Source of the DNA: an uncultured Flavobacteriales bacterium
GTDB lineage: Bacteria > Bacteroidota > Bacteroidia > Flavobacteriales > Crocinitomicaceae
Direction: 5' to 3'
DNA length: 6,181 nt
NCBI GenBank assembly: GCA_946886545.1
Contig: CAMPIU010000188.1
Span: 1 to 6,181 of the forward strand
Shown: positions 1 to 4,482 of the stretch, piece after piece
How positions within the stretch are numbered: the stretch's first letter is position 1
How the letters are laid out: each line of letters opens with the position of its first letter
Notes under the pieces: model-generated
Told to the model about the DNA's origin: nothing
What the model saw: the letters and a program-made list of their open reading frames with translations, nothing else
Database searches by the model: none
Translations under genes and position numbers: made by a program

Positions 1-1
1 C

Positions 2-67
2 TTATACCTTTTTCTCTTTTCCACTTACTGCACGTACTACGTACCAACGTTTTTTAATATCTCCCAT
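2..67 (-). CDS. nusG: Transcription termination/antitermination factor NusG, N-terminal fragment (runs into window edge)
   Basis: NusG binds RNA polymerase, promotes processive elongation and couples it to Rho or to ribosomes. Only the first 21 codons are visible, beginning MGDIKKRWYVVRAVSGKEKK; the WYVVRAVSGKE core is the hallmark N-terminus of the NGN domain. The ATG lies 8 nt after the secE stop, which supports a secE-nusG operon, the usual arrangement ahead of rplKAJL-rpoBC. In frame, codon 22 is TAA (positions 2-4), where family members normally continue with Lys and a Tyr-Ile stretch. Because one base remains beyond this stop, I treat it as a likely base error or frameshift at the sequence end rather than a true 21-residue protein. 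A longer upstream extension of this frame, to position 238, lies over secE and is not coding. Identity is secure; integrity of the gene is not. Confidence 0.85.
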   Translation of the reverse strand: MGDIKKRWYVVRAVSGKEKKV

Positions 68-75
68 TTTTCCAA

Positions 76-297
76 TTAAAAGAAAGAATAGATAAATCCA
101 ACAACCCCTTTCCAGGAAGAAGTAGGAGTTCCTGTAATTCCAAAGACATTGTCCATCGCGAACACTAACAATGCAAAAATTACAGACGCAACTACCACAA
201 TAAGTGCATTGCTCTGCAATTCTTTCCACGTCGGCCACGTTACATTCTGAGTCATCTCAGTAATTGTCTCGCTAAAATAATTTCTAAACTTTGACAT
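76..297 (-). CDS. secE: Preprotein translocase subunit SecE
   Basis: SecE is the small essential inner-membrane subunit that clamps SecY in the SecYEG protein-export channel. The 73-residue product has an amphipathic N-terminal helix (about 1-20), the conserved VTWPTWKEL motif (19-27) that marks the SecE cytoplasmic hinge, one hydrophobic membrane segment (about 30-50, NALIVVVASVIFALLVFAMD), and a short hydrophobic tail ending in FIYSFF. Single-span SecE of 60-75 residues is usual outside the gamma-proteobacteria. I chose the ATG at 297 (MSKFRNYF). The frame stays open upstream to 348, but that extension translates the 3' half of tRNA-Trp and cannot be protein. The gene follows tRNA-Trp by 20 nt and precedes nusG by 8 nt, so a tRNA-Trp/secE/nusG transcript is likely. 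No Shine-Dalgarno is seen, as is normal for Bacteroidota. Confidence 0.95.
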   Translation of the reverse strand: MSKFRNYFSETITEMTQNVTWPTWKELQSNALIVVVASVIFALLVFAMDNVFGITGTPTSSWKGVVGFIYSFF

Positions 298-317
298 GGT
301 CAATTTATTTTGTTTTG

Positions 318-390
318 CACGGGCGGTAGGATTCGAACCCACGACCAATGGTTTTGGAGACCACTACTCTACCAGCTGAGCTACGCCCGT
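318..390 (-). tRNA. tRNA-Trp (anticodon CCA)
   Basis: This is a complete 73-nt cloverleaf. The acceptor stem is ACGGGCG paired with CGCCCGT, the D stem GCTC/GAGT, and the anticodon stem GTGGT/ACCAT around loop CTCCAAA, giving anticodon CCA. The variable loop is TGGTC and the T arm is GTGGG-TTCGAAT-CCTAC. The discriminator base is G (position 318), as expected for tRNA-Trp. The 3' CCA is not encoded (next bases CAA), so it must be added after transcription. It lies between tuf and secE, a common bacterial location for this tRNA. The 5' end is only 2 nt from a terminator-like hairpin. Confidence 0.97.
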
Positions 391-392
391 GT

Positions 393-418
393 AAAAAGGG
401 GAGTTTAAGCTCCCCTTT
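393..418 (-). terminator. Rho-independent terminator-like hairpin after tuf
   Basis: Read on the minus strand, AAAGGGGAG pairs perfectly with CTCCCCTTT (9 bp) around a 6-nt loop CTTAAA, and the sequence ends in five Ts (three of them paired) before AC. It starts 23 nt after the tuf stop codon and ends 2 nt before the 5' end of tRNA-Trp. The form is that of an intrinsic terminator, but the U tract is short. Since tRNA-Trp, secE and nusG follow with no visible promoter of their own, it may be a partial terminator or an RNA-processing signal. Confidence 0.7.
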
Positions 419-441
419 AATTTTGATATGTTTATCGCAAA

Positions 442-1629
442 TTAAGCGATGATTTCAGTAACCTGACCAGCACCTACAGTACGACCACCCTCACGGATAG
501 CAAAACGTAGACCTTTGTCCATTGCTACAGGAACGATTAACTTAACATTGATTGTTACGTTATCACCTGGCATAACCATCTCACGTCCGTCTGTCAAGAA
601 AATCTCTCCAGTTACGTCAGTTGTACGGAAGTAGAACTGAGGACGGTATTTGTTATGGAATGGAGTGTGACGACCACCTTCTTCTTTTTTCAATACGTAG
701 ATTTCAGCTTTGAAATCAGCGTGTGGTTTAACAGAACCTGGTTTACAGATTACCATTCCACGTTTGATTTGAGATTTCTCAATACCACGTAATAAAAGAC
801 CAACGTTATCACCAGCTTCTCCGCGATCCAAGATCTTACGGAACATCTCTACCCCAGTTACAGTTGAAGTCAATTTCTCTTCACCCATACCTAAGATTTC
901 AACCGGATCTCCAGAGTTAATAACTCCTGTTTCGATACGTCCTGTTGCTACTGTACCACGACCTGTAATCGTAAATACATCTTCAACCGGCATCAAGAAA
1001 GGCTTATCAACATCACGAGGAGGCAATTCGATATATGTGTCAACTGCATCCATCAACTCGTCGATTTTAGCAACCCACTCAGCTTCTCCGTTCAATGCAC
1101 CAAGTGCAGAACCTTGAATAACAGGAGCGTTATCACCATCGTAATCGTAGAAAGACAACAATTCACGAACTTCCATTTCAACTAGCTCTAACAACTCAGC
1201 GTCATCAACCATATCCACTTTATTCATGAATACAACTAAACGAGGAACACCAACTTGTTTTCCTAATAGGATGTGCTCACGAGTTTGAGGCATTGGACCA
1301 TCAGTCGCAGCGACAACCAAGATTGCACCGTCCATCTGAGCAGCACCTGTAACCATGTTCTTTACGTAATCCGCGTGACCTGGACAGTCAACGTGAGCGT
1401 AATGACGATTCATAGTTTCGTACTCGATGTGTGAAGTGTTAATAGTAATACCACGCTCTTTTTCTTCAGGAGCGTTGTCAATAGAAGAGAAATCACGAAC
1501 CGCAGCCAATCCCTTAGAAGCTAACACACTTGAGATTGCAGCTGTTAACGTAGTCTTACCATGGTCAACGTGCCCGATAGTCCCGATGTTAACGTGCGGT
1601 TTGGAACGATTAAAATTTTCCTTAGCCAT
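442..1629 (-). CDS. tuf: Translation elongation factor Tu (EF-Tu)
   Basis: EF-Tu is the GTPase that carries aminoacyl-tRNA to the ribosomal A site. The 395-residue length is full for the family. The G domain shows all GTP motifs in order: P-loop GHVDHGKT (19-26), switch-I RGITINT (59-65, effector Thr62), DCPGH (81-85, with the catalytic His85), NKVD (136-139) and SAL (174-176). Beta-barrel domain 2 begins near residue 210 ([22 protein letters not shown]), and domain 3 carries the [19 protein letters not shown] region and the final [15 protein letters not shown]. The ATG is preceded by an A-rich stretch, the typical initiation context in Bacteroidota. It is the last member of a tRNA-Thr-Tyr-Gly-Thr-tuf transcription unit and lies 86 nt after tRNA-Thr(GGU), with a hairpin in the gap. 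It ends at a terminator-like hairpin. Nothing is missing or altered in the motifs. Confidence 0.99.
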   Translation of the reverse strand: MAKENFNRSKPHVNIGTIGHVDHGKTTLTAAISSVLASKGLAAVRDFSSIDNAPEEKERGITINTSHIEYETMNRHYAHVDCPGHADYVKNMVTGAAQMDGAILVVAATDGPMPQTREHILLGKQVGVPRLVVFMNKVDMVDDAELLELVEMEVRELLSFYDYDGDNAPVIQGSALGALNGEAEWVAKIDELMDAVDTYIELPPRDVDKPFLMPVEDVFTITGRGTVATGRIETGVINSGDPVEILGMGEEKLTSTVTGVEMFRKILDRGEAGDNVGLLLRGIEKSQIKRGMVICKPGSVKPHADFKAEIYVLKKEEGGRHTPFHNKYRPQFYFRTTDVTGEIFLTDGREMVMPGDNVTINVKLIVPVAMDKGLRFAIREGGRTVGAGQVTEIIA

Positions 1630-1681
1630 TTGTTTTTATTTGTTACGTAGTTAATAAACCTTTTTCTTACTAATACAAAAT

Positions 1682-1706
1682 TTCACCCATAAGTCTAATG
1701 AGTGAA
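1682..1706 (-). other. Stem-loop between tRNA-Thr(GGU) and tuf
   Basis: On the minus strand TTCACTCAT pairs over its whole length with ATGGGTGAA (9 bp, one G-U pair) around the 7-nt loop TAGACTT. It begins 9 nt after the 3' end of tRNA-Thr(GGU), 52 nt before the tuf ATG, and is followed by ATTTTG, a U tract too weak for an efficient terminator. It is most simply a processing or stabilising element at the tRNA/tuf boundary of the cotranscript, or an attenuator. The pairing is seen directly; the role is inferred. Confidence 0.5.
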
Positions 1707-1715
1707 TCCCTGCAG

Positions 1716-1787
1716 AGCCAATGACGAGAATTGAACTCGTGACCTCTTCCTTACCAAGGAAGCGCTCTACCCCTGAGCTACACCGGC
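1716..1787 (-). tRNA. tRNA-Thr (anticodon GGT)
   Basis: This is a complete 72-nt cloverleaf. The acceptor GCCGGTG pairs with CATTGGC, including two G-U pairs at the fourth and fifth positions. The D stem is GCTC/GAGC, the anticodon stem CTTCC/GGAAG holds loop TTGGTAA (anticodon GGT), and the T arm is ACGAG-TTCAATT-CTCGT. The discriminator is T and no CCA is encoded. It reads ACC and ACU codons and is the last tRNA before tuf, the position of thrT in E. coli. Confidence 0.97.
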
Positions 1788-1810
1788 CTATCCTTTTTAC
1801 ATCGTAATTG

Positions 1811-1883
1811 AGCGGGAGACGAGATTCGAACTCGCGACCCTCAGCTTGGAAGGCTGACGCTCTACCAACTGAGCTACTCCCGC
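1811..1883 (-). tRNA. tRNA-Gly (anticodon TCC)
   Basis: This is a complete 73-nt cloverleaf with a perfect acceptor stem GCGGGAG/CTCCCGC. The D stem is GCTC/GAGC, the anticodon stem TCAGC/GCTGA holds loop CTTCCAA (anticodon TCC), and the T arm is GCGAG-TTCGAAT-CTCGT. The discriminator is T and no CCA is encoded. It reads GGA and GGG codons. It lies 23 nt before tRNA-Thr(GGU) and 24 nt after tRNA-Tyr, the place of glyT in the E. coli tufB operon. Confidence 0.97.
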
Positions 1884-1907
1884 TTATTATATTTTTATTC
1901 CTTGGTG

Positions 1908-1989
1908 TGGGAGTGACTGGACTCGAACCAGTGATACCTTTCGGTGATAGATTTACAGTCTACTGCAATAGCCACTATGCGACACTCCC
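1908..1989 (-). tRNA. tRNA-Tyr (anticodon GTA)
   Basis: This is an 82-nt class II tRNA. The acceptor GGGAGTG pairs with CACTCCC, and the anticodon stem GTAGA/TCTAT holds loop CTGTAAA (anticodon GTA). A long variable arm of about 14 nt (CACCGAAAGGTATC) is typical of bacterial tRNA-Tyr. The T arm is ACTGG-TTCGAGT-CCAGT and the discriminator is A. The following bases are CAC, so no CCA is encoded. It sits between tRNA-Thr(UGU), 13 nt upstream, and tRNA-Gly. Confidence 0.97.
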
Positions 1990-2002
1990 ATCCTTTAATG
2001 CG

Positions 2003-2076
2003 AGCCGGTGGAGGGACTCGAACCCCCGACCTGCTGATTACAAATCAGCTGCTCTAGCCAGCTGAGCTACACCGGC
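2003..2076 (-). tRNA. tRNA-Thr (anticodon TGT)
   Basis: This is a complete 74-nt cloverleaf with a perfect acceptor stem GCCGGTG/CACCGGC. The D arm is GCTC-AGCTGGCTA-GAGC, the anticodon stem GCTGA/TCAGC holds loop TTTGTAA (anticodon TGT), and the T arm is GGGGG-TTCGAGT-CCCTC. The discriminator is T and no CCA is encoded. It reads ACA and ACG codons. It is the first gene of the tRNA-tuf transcription unit, about 63 nt downstream of the inferred transcription start. Its 5' acceptor strand is identical to that of the second tRNA-Thr in the cluster. Confidence 0.97.
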
Positions 2077-2101
2077 ATTAAAGTTTAGTTATAAAATACG
2101 A

Positions 2102-2123
2102 TTTAAAAGAACGATTCTTTAAA
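2102..2123 (-). other. Leader stem-loop with boxA-like sequence ahead of the tRNA cluster
   Basis: On the minus strand TTTAAAGAA pairs with TTCTTTTAAA around loop TCG, a 9-bp stem with one bulged T. It lies in the transcribed leader between the tRNA promoter and tRNA-Thr(UGU). The right arm, GTTCTTTTAAA, resembles the CTCTTTAA core of boxA antitermination elements of stable-RNA leaders. The pairing is plain in the sequence; a role in antitermination or processing of the tRNA leader is only a suggestion. Confidence 0.35.
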
Positions 2124-2145
2124 GTGTTTTTCCCATTTGGGTTTG

Positions 2146-2176
2146 CAAATGTAGTAAAGAAATAAATACCTGCAAG
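2146..2176 (-). promoter_or_regulatory. Promoter of the tRNA-tuf operon (Bacteroidota type)
   Basis: The -7 element TACATTTG (2146-2153) matches the Bacteroidota consensus TAnnTTTG exactly. A -33 element, CTTG (2173-2176), stands 19 nt upstream counting from the TTG, the classic spacing. The region before it is T-rich, perhaps UP-element-like. Transcription would begin near 2139 and run into tRNA-Thr(UGU). The promoter fits tightly between the hpf terminator and the first tRNA. Confidence 0.8.
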
Positions 2177-2196
2177 GGTTTCAATGAAAAAAAATC

Positions 2197-2229
2197 AAAA
2201 AAAAATGGGCGACTTCTTAAGTCGCCCAT
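2197..2229 (-). terminator. Rho-independent terminator of the xerC-hpf unit
   Basis: On the minus strand ATGGGCGACTT pairs perfectly with AAGTCGCCCAT (11 bp) around the 3-nt loop AAG. It is followed by a run of eight or nine Ts and, two bases later, a second run of eight Ts. The hairpin begins 22 nt after the hpf stop codon. It is the strongest terminator in the window and insulates hpf from the tRNA promoter just downstream. Confidence 0.95.
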
Positions 2230-2251
2230 CTAAATTATTCATTTCCAATTA

Positions 2252-2548
2252 CTAATTCGCTAATTTGCCTTTATATTTTTTTACTTGTGTTCGCAAGGCG
2301 TCGACACACAAATCTGCCGCTTCTTCAAAAGATTTACATTGTTTCTTGGCAAACAATTCTTTTCCGGGCATCAATATTTTCACTTCAGCTATCTTATTTT
2401 CCTTATCCGAATTCTTATCCAATCTTAAAAAAACTTCTCCTACAATGATGTGATCAAAAAAAACCTGAAGCTTTTCTACTTTGTCGTTAATAAAATCAAC
2501 TAGTTTTTGATCCGCTTTAAAATGGATAGAATGCACTTTAACGTCCAT
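2252..2548 (-). CDS. hpf: Ribosome hibernation-promoting factor, short form (HPF/RaiA family)
   Basis: Proteins of this family bind the 30S decoding centre, where tRNA and mRNA would lie, and hold ribosomes inactive in stationary phase or stress. The 98-residue product has the single S30AE domain: beta strand 1 KVHSIHFKAD (4-13), helix 1 KLVDFINDKVEKLQVFFD (15-32), strands GEVFLRLDK (37-45), KIAEVKILMPGKELFAKKQ (52-70), and helix 2 SFEEAADLCVDALRTQVKKYK (73-93), rich in basic residues near its end. There is no long C-terminal dimerisation domain, so this is the short class. The ATG at 2548 is 5 nt after the xerC stop, implying one transcript and perhaps translational coupling; a strong terminator follows. 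Co-location with rpsU and tuf fits ribosome control. Whether it forms 100S dimers cannot be read from sequence. Confidence 0.95.
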   Translation of the reverse strand: MDVKVHSIHFKADQKLVDFINDKVEKLQVFFDHIIVGEVFLRLDKNSDKENKIAEVKILMPGKELFAKKQCKSFEEAADLCVDALRTQVKKYKGKLAN

Positions 2549-2553
2549 GACTT

Positions 2554-3435
2554 TTACTTTTTGCGCCCACGTGGATGGGCATGTGAATAAATCGAGTTTA
2601 TTTGAGCAAACGAATTGTGCGTGTAAACTTGAGTTGCAGACAAATTGGCGTGCCCCAAAAGTTCTTTCAAAGTTTCAAGCCCCGCTCCATTGTTTAACAT
2701 GTGAGTTGCAAATGTATGACGCAAGATGTGTGGGCTTTTCTTTTGCGCGTTCGTTACACTTCCAAGATATGTATTAATTTTTCTATAAACAAACTTTGGA
2801 GACATTTTTCTGCCATCTTTTTTTACAAATAACAAAAGTTGGCTATCCGGCCCGTTAGGCTTGAGTTTGTCATAGGATTGGATGATCTGGTACAGCTCAT
2901 TACCGATTGGAATAATCCGTTCTTTATTTCTTTTACCAAGGACTTTTATGCTATTGCTTGTCACATCCTTATTCTTCAATTCTATCAATTCACTCAGACG
3001 GATTCCCGTTTGATAAAACAACTCAAACATCAGCCTGTCACGAACACCTTCAAAATCAGAAGCAAACAATTGCTCAATCCGTGCATTGTCTATTTCAGAC
3101 TGTTTCACAAACTGAGGCAAGCGTTTTTCAACTTTCGGTCCACGGATTCGCAGCATAGGATTCTGGTCTATTTGCCCACCAACCAAAAGCCATTTAAAAA
3201 AAGAACGCAAGCAAGAAATTTTCCTGGAAACCGTGCGATTACTTTGTCCGCTTTCTATCAACTCAACAATCCAGGCACGAACCAACTGATGACTCACTTC
3301 ATTCCACTCAGATGATTTTGAGAGCTCTGCGAAGGAGATAAATTGATTCAAATCCTCTTCGTAAGCCAAGATGGTGTGTTTGGAGTAACGCTTCTCAACT
3401 TGCAAATAATGTATGAAGGAATCTTTGTAGGACAT
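2554..3435 (-). CDS. xerC: Site-specific tyrosine recombinase XerC/XerD family
   Basis: Xer recombinases resolve chromosome dimers at dif during division. The 293-residue length is usual. The N-terminal SAM-like core-binding domain spans about 1-85 (FIHYLQVEKRYSKHTILAYEEDL at its start). The catalytic domain holds the full tyrosine-recombinase set: Arg146 (TGIRLSEL), Lys168 (GKRNKERIIPI), His236 and Arg239 (HILRHTFATHML), His262 (LGHANLSATQVY) and nucleophile Tyr271. I chose the ATG at 3435; a TTG four codons upstream (3447) keeps the frame open but adds only four residues. Near-promoter sequence TATTTTG lies right before this ATG, so any local transcript would be almost leaderless. The housekeeping length and position beside hpf, with no phage or integron genes, favour a chromosomal Xer over an element integrase. 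XerC versus XerD is not decided by sequence alone; the label follows usual naming at this locus. Confidence 0.93.
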   Translation of the reverse strand: MSYKDSFIHYLQVEKRYSKHTILAYEEDLNQFISFAELSKSSEWNEVSHQLVRAWIVELIESGQSNRTVSRKISCLRSFFKWLLVGGQIDQNPMLRIRGPKVEKRLPQFVKQSEIDNARIEQLFASDFEGVRDRLMFELFYQTGIRLSELIELKNKDVTSNSIKVLGKRNKERIIPIGNELYQIIQSYDKLKPNGPDSQLLLFVKKDGRKMSPKFVYRKINTYLGSVTNAQKKSPHILRHTFATHMLNNGAGLETLKELLGHANLSATQVYTHNSFAQINSIYSHAHPRGRKK

Positions 3436-3505
3436 ATCAAAATACAAGATACAAAAAAGAGGCAGAAATCTGTGTTCTTAAAGCAAAATCAATCGTTTAC
3501 TCAGC

Positions 3506-4009
3506 CTACTTTTTGATTTGTCCCTTCACCCATTCTTCCAATTCTTCTTTTTCATCCAAGTCAACAAGTCTCTGCATTGCATCATCCGACTTCAATTTAC
3601 CGGTTTTATAGATTTTAATCATACTTCGAAGTCCAGCCAGGTTGCCCTGCACCTCATCTTCGGAATAATTATTTTCAAGAGCATATCTACCCCAACCACC
3701 CATAAAAAAAGACAGTAACTCCTTATTTTCTTTCGTGTAATCAAGAATATAACCATTCAGGGTGATCGTAACAGTAGGAGAATCACTTATCCAACCAACA
3801 ATAAGCGCATACTGATGCGCATGCATTTCAGGCTCTTGATCAAAAGGAGTATTCTCAATCCAATTAACGGAAGCAATAAAGTTCGGCTCACTGGCTTTGA
3901 ACTCTTTCTTTTTAGGAAGTTTCATGAGAGGCTCAGCATTTTGAGCCAATAATTGAGACCCCAAACCAAGGAATAGAATAAAAAATACTGTTTTCAGGTG
4001 GTTAATCAT
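3506..4009 (-). CDS. Exported protein of unknown function
   Basis: I do not recognise this family. The 167-residue product begins with a clear Sec signal peptide: basic start MINHLK, hydrophobic core TVFFILFLGLGSQLL (7-21) and a cleavage region LLAQNAE (20-26). There is no lipobox Cys, so it is predicted periplasmic or secreted and soluble. The mature part opens with a Lys-rich stretch (LPKKKEFKAS, 31-40), then a likely beta-rich section (SVNW to TITLNGYILDYTK, 47-93), an aromatic segment SFFMGGWGRYALENN (100-114), and a charged helical C-terminus (EEKEELEEWVKGQIKK type, 152-167). No Cys, no metal motif and no catalytic signature are evident. It lies between rpsU, which has its own terminator, and xerC (gap 70 nt), and no hairpin separates it from xerC, so cotranscription with xerC-hpf is possible. 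No clear promoter is visible. Base composition resembles its neighbours. Confidence 0.8.
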   Translation of the reverse strand: MINHLKTVFFILFLGLGSQLLAQNAEPLMKLPKKKEFKASEPNFIASVNWIENTPFDQEPEMHAHQYALIVGWISDSPTVTITLNGYILDYTKENKELLSFFMGGWGRYALENNYSEDEVQGNLAGLRSMIKIYKTGKLKSDDAMQRLVDLDEKEELEEWVKGQIKK

Positions 4010-4039
4010 TTTAAAATTTTTGATTGGTGGAGTTTAAAC

Positions 4040-4073
4040 AAAAAAAAAGCCCTAACACGTATGCTAGAGCCTT
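4040..4073 (-). terminator. Rho-independent terminator of rpsU
   Basis: On the minus strand GCTCTAGCA pairs with TGTTAGGGC (9 bp, two G-U pairs) around a TACG tetraloop, extendable by AAG against the first Ts, and is followed by nine Ts and a G. It lies 33 nt after the rpsU stop and 31 nt before the start of the exported-protein gene. It should make rpsU a mostly single-gene transcript. Confidence 0.9.
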
Positions 4074-4105
4074 CAATATTATAAAATAATTCGGAAATCC
4101 CCGTA

Positions 4106-4297
4106 TTAAATCTCTTGAGATTTCATTTTTTGAGCATAAGCTGCACGAATGTTCGCCTGACGATCAATAACAGATGGTTTCACGAATTCTTTACGACGAC
4201 GTAATTCTTTCATGACATTTGTTTTGTCATATTTTTTCTTGTACTTCTTAAGCGCTCTTTCGATGTTCTCGCCTTCTTTAACTGGAATGATTAACAT
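4106..4297 (-). CDS. rpsU: 30S ribosomal protein bS21
   Basis: bS21 sits on the 30S platform next to the 3' end of 16S rRNA. In Bacteroidota it helps hide the anti-Shine-Dalgarno tail together with bS18 and bS6 (established from Flavobacterium johnsoniae). The 63-residue product is of normal length. It has the N-terminal strand MLIIPVKEGENIERALKKYK (1-20), the basic helical region KKYDKTNVMKELRRRKEFVKP (21-41) typical of S21, and a C-terminal helix SVIDRQANIRAAYAQKMKSQEI that Bacteroidota members carry. The gene has its own promoter (4353-4382), an untranslated leader of about 50 nt, and its own terminator, so it is probably monocistronic. No Shine-Dalgarno is present before the ATG; the preceding bases are A/T-rich. 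This differs from the strong SD reported as characteristic of rpsU in this phylum, which is discussed as a finding. Confidence 0.97.
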   Translation of the reverse strand: MLIIPVKEGENIERALKKYKKKYDKTNVMKELRRRKEFVKPSVIDRQANIRAAYAQKMKSQEI

Positions 4298-4331
4298 ATC
4301 TATTTAAATTCTTATTGTTAGCTTTTTACTA

Positions 4332-4347
4332 CCTATACGCTTATAGG
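4332..4347 (-). promoter_or_regulatory. 5'-terminal stem-loop in the rpsU leader
   Basis: On the minus strand CCTATA pairs perfectly with TATAGG around the tetraloop AGCG. Given the promoter at 4353-4382, transcription would start at about 4346-4348, placing this stem at the extreme 5' end of the rpsU mRNA, about 35 nt before the ATG. It may stabilise the transcript or take part in control of bS21 synthesis; only the pairing is observed. Confidence 0.45.
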
Positions 4348-4352
4348 GAGCG

Positions 4353-4382
4353 CAAAGATAATTATTTTTTCTTTTCAACAAA
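4353..4382 (-). promoter_or_regulatory. rpsU promoter (Bacteroidota type)
   Basis: The -7 element TATCTTTG (4353-4360) is an exact match to TAnnTTTG. A -33 element TTTG (4379-4382) lies 18 nt upstream, close to the usual 19-21, with an A-rich spacer. It is correctly placed about 55 nt before the rpsU ATG and after the acyl-CoA dehydrogenase gene. Confidence 0.75.
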
Positions 4383-4434
4383 GAGTATTTCAAAAAATAA
4401 TTTGTCTCCAACTACTTTTTTGTCCTTTTTACAA

Positions 4435-4468
4435 GTTCAAAGGGTTTAAAAGGTTTAAAGAGTTAAAG
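4435..4468 (-). repeat. Short degenerate tandem repeat, four units of 8-9 nt
   Basis: On the plus strand the units are GTTCAAAG, GGTTTAAAA, GGTTTAAAG and AGTTAAAG, a low-complexity array between the 3' end of the acyl-CoA dehydrogenase gene and the rpsU promoter. It begins 14 nt past the dehydrogenase stop codon. No ordinary hairpin terminator is seen after that gene, so this A/T-rich array is the only structure in the space. No function can be assigned. Confidence 0.6.
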
Positions 4469-4482
4469 AAAATACTATTGAA

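Noticed and set aside
68..238. Upstream extension of the nusG frame by 57 codons
   Set aside because: It overlaps secE out of frame, is Cys-rich and unlike NusG, and the normal NusG start is at 67.
298..348. Upstream extension of the secE frame
   Set aside because: The extra residues translate the 3' half of tRNA-Trp; the ATG at 297 gives the expected SecE N-terminus.
1808..2065. Plus-strand open frame of 85 codons reading RRDSNSRPSAWKADALPTELLP
   Set aside because: It is the antisense translation of three tRNA genes; this kind of protein is a well-known spurious annotation over tRNA clusters.
2839..3315. Plus-strand open frame of 158 codons
   Set aside because: It lies wholly antisense to xerC, whose full catalytic set is intact on the other strand, and it shows no recognisable domain.
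2003..3435. tRNA cluster next to a tyrosine recombinase as a sign of an integrated element
   Set aside because: No direct repeat of a tRNA 3' end, no cargo or phage genes, and the recombinase has the size and setting of a housekeeping Xer protein; the surroundings are conserved core genes.
3436..3447. TTG start for xerC four codons upstream of the ATG
   Set aside because: The ATG at 3435 gives the usual N-terminal spacing for Xer proteins, and TTG starts are less favoured; the difference is only four residues.
3448..3505. Possible xerC promoter (TATCTTG, TATTTTG near the start codon)
   Set aside because: Both are one base short of TAnnTTTG and no -33 TTTG stands at the right distance, so it was not listed as a feature.
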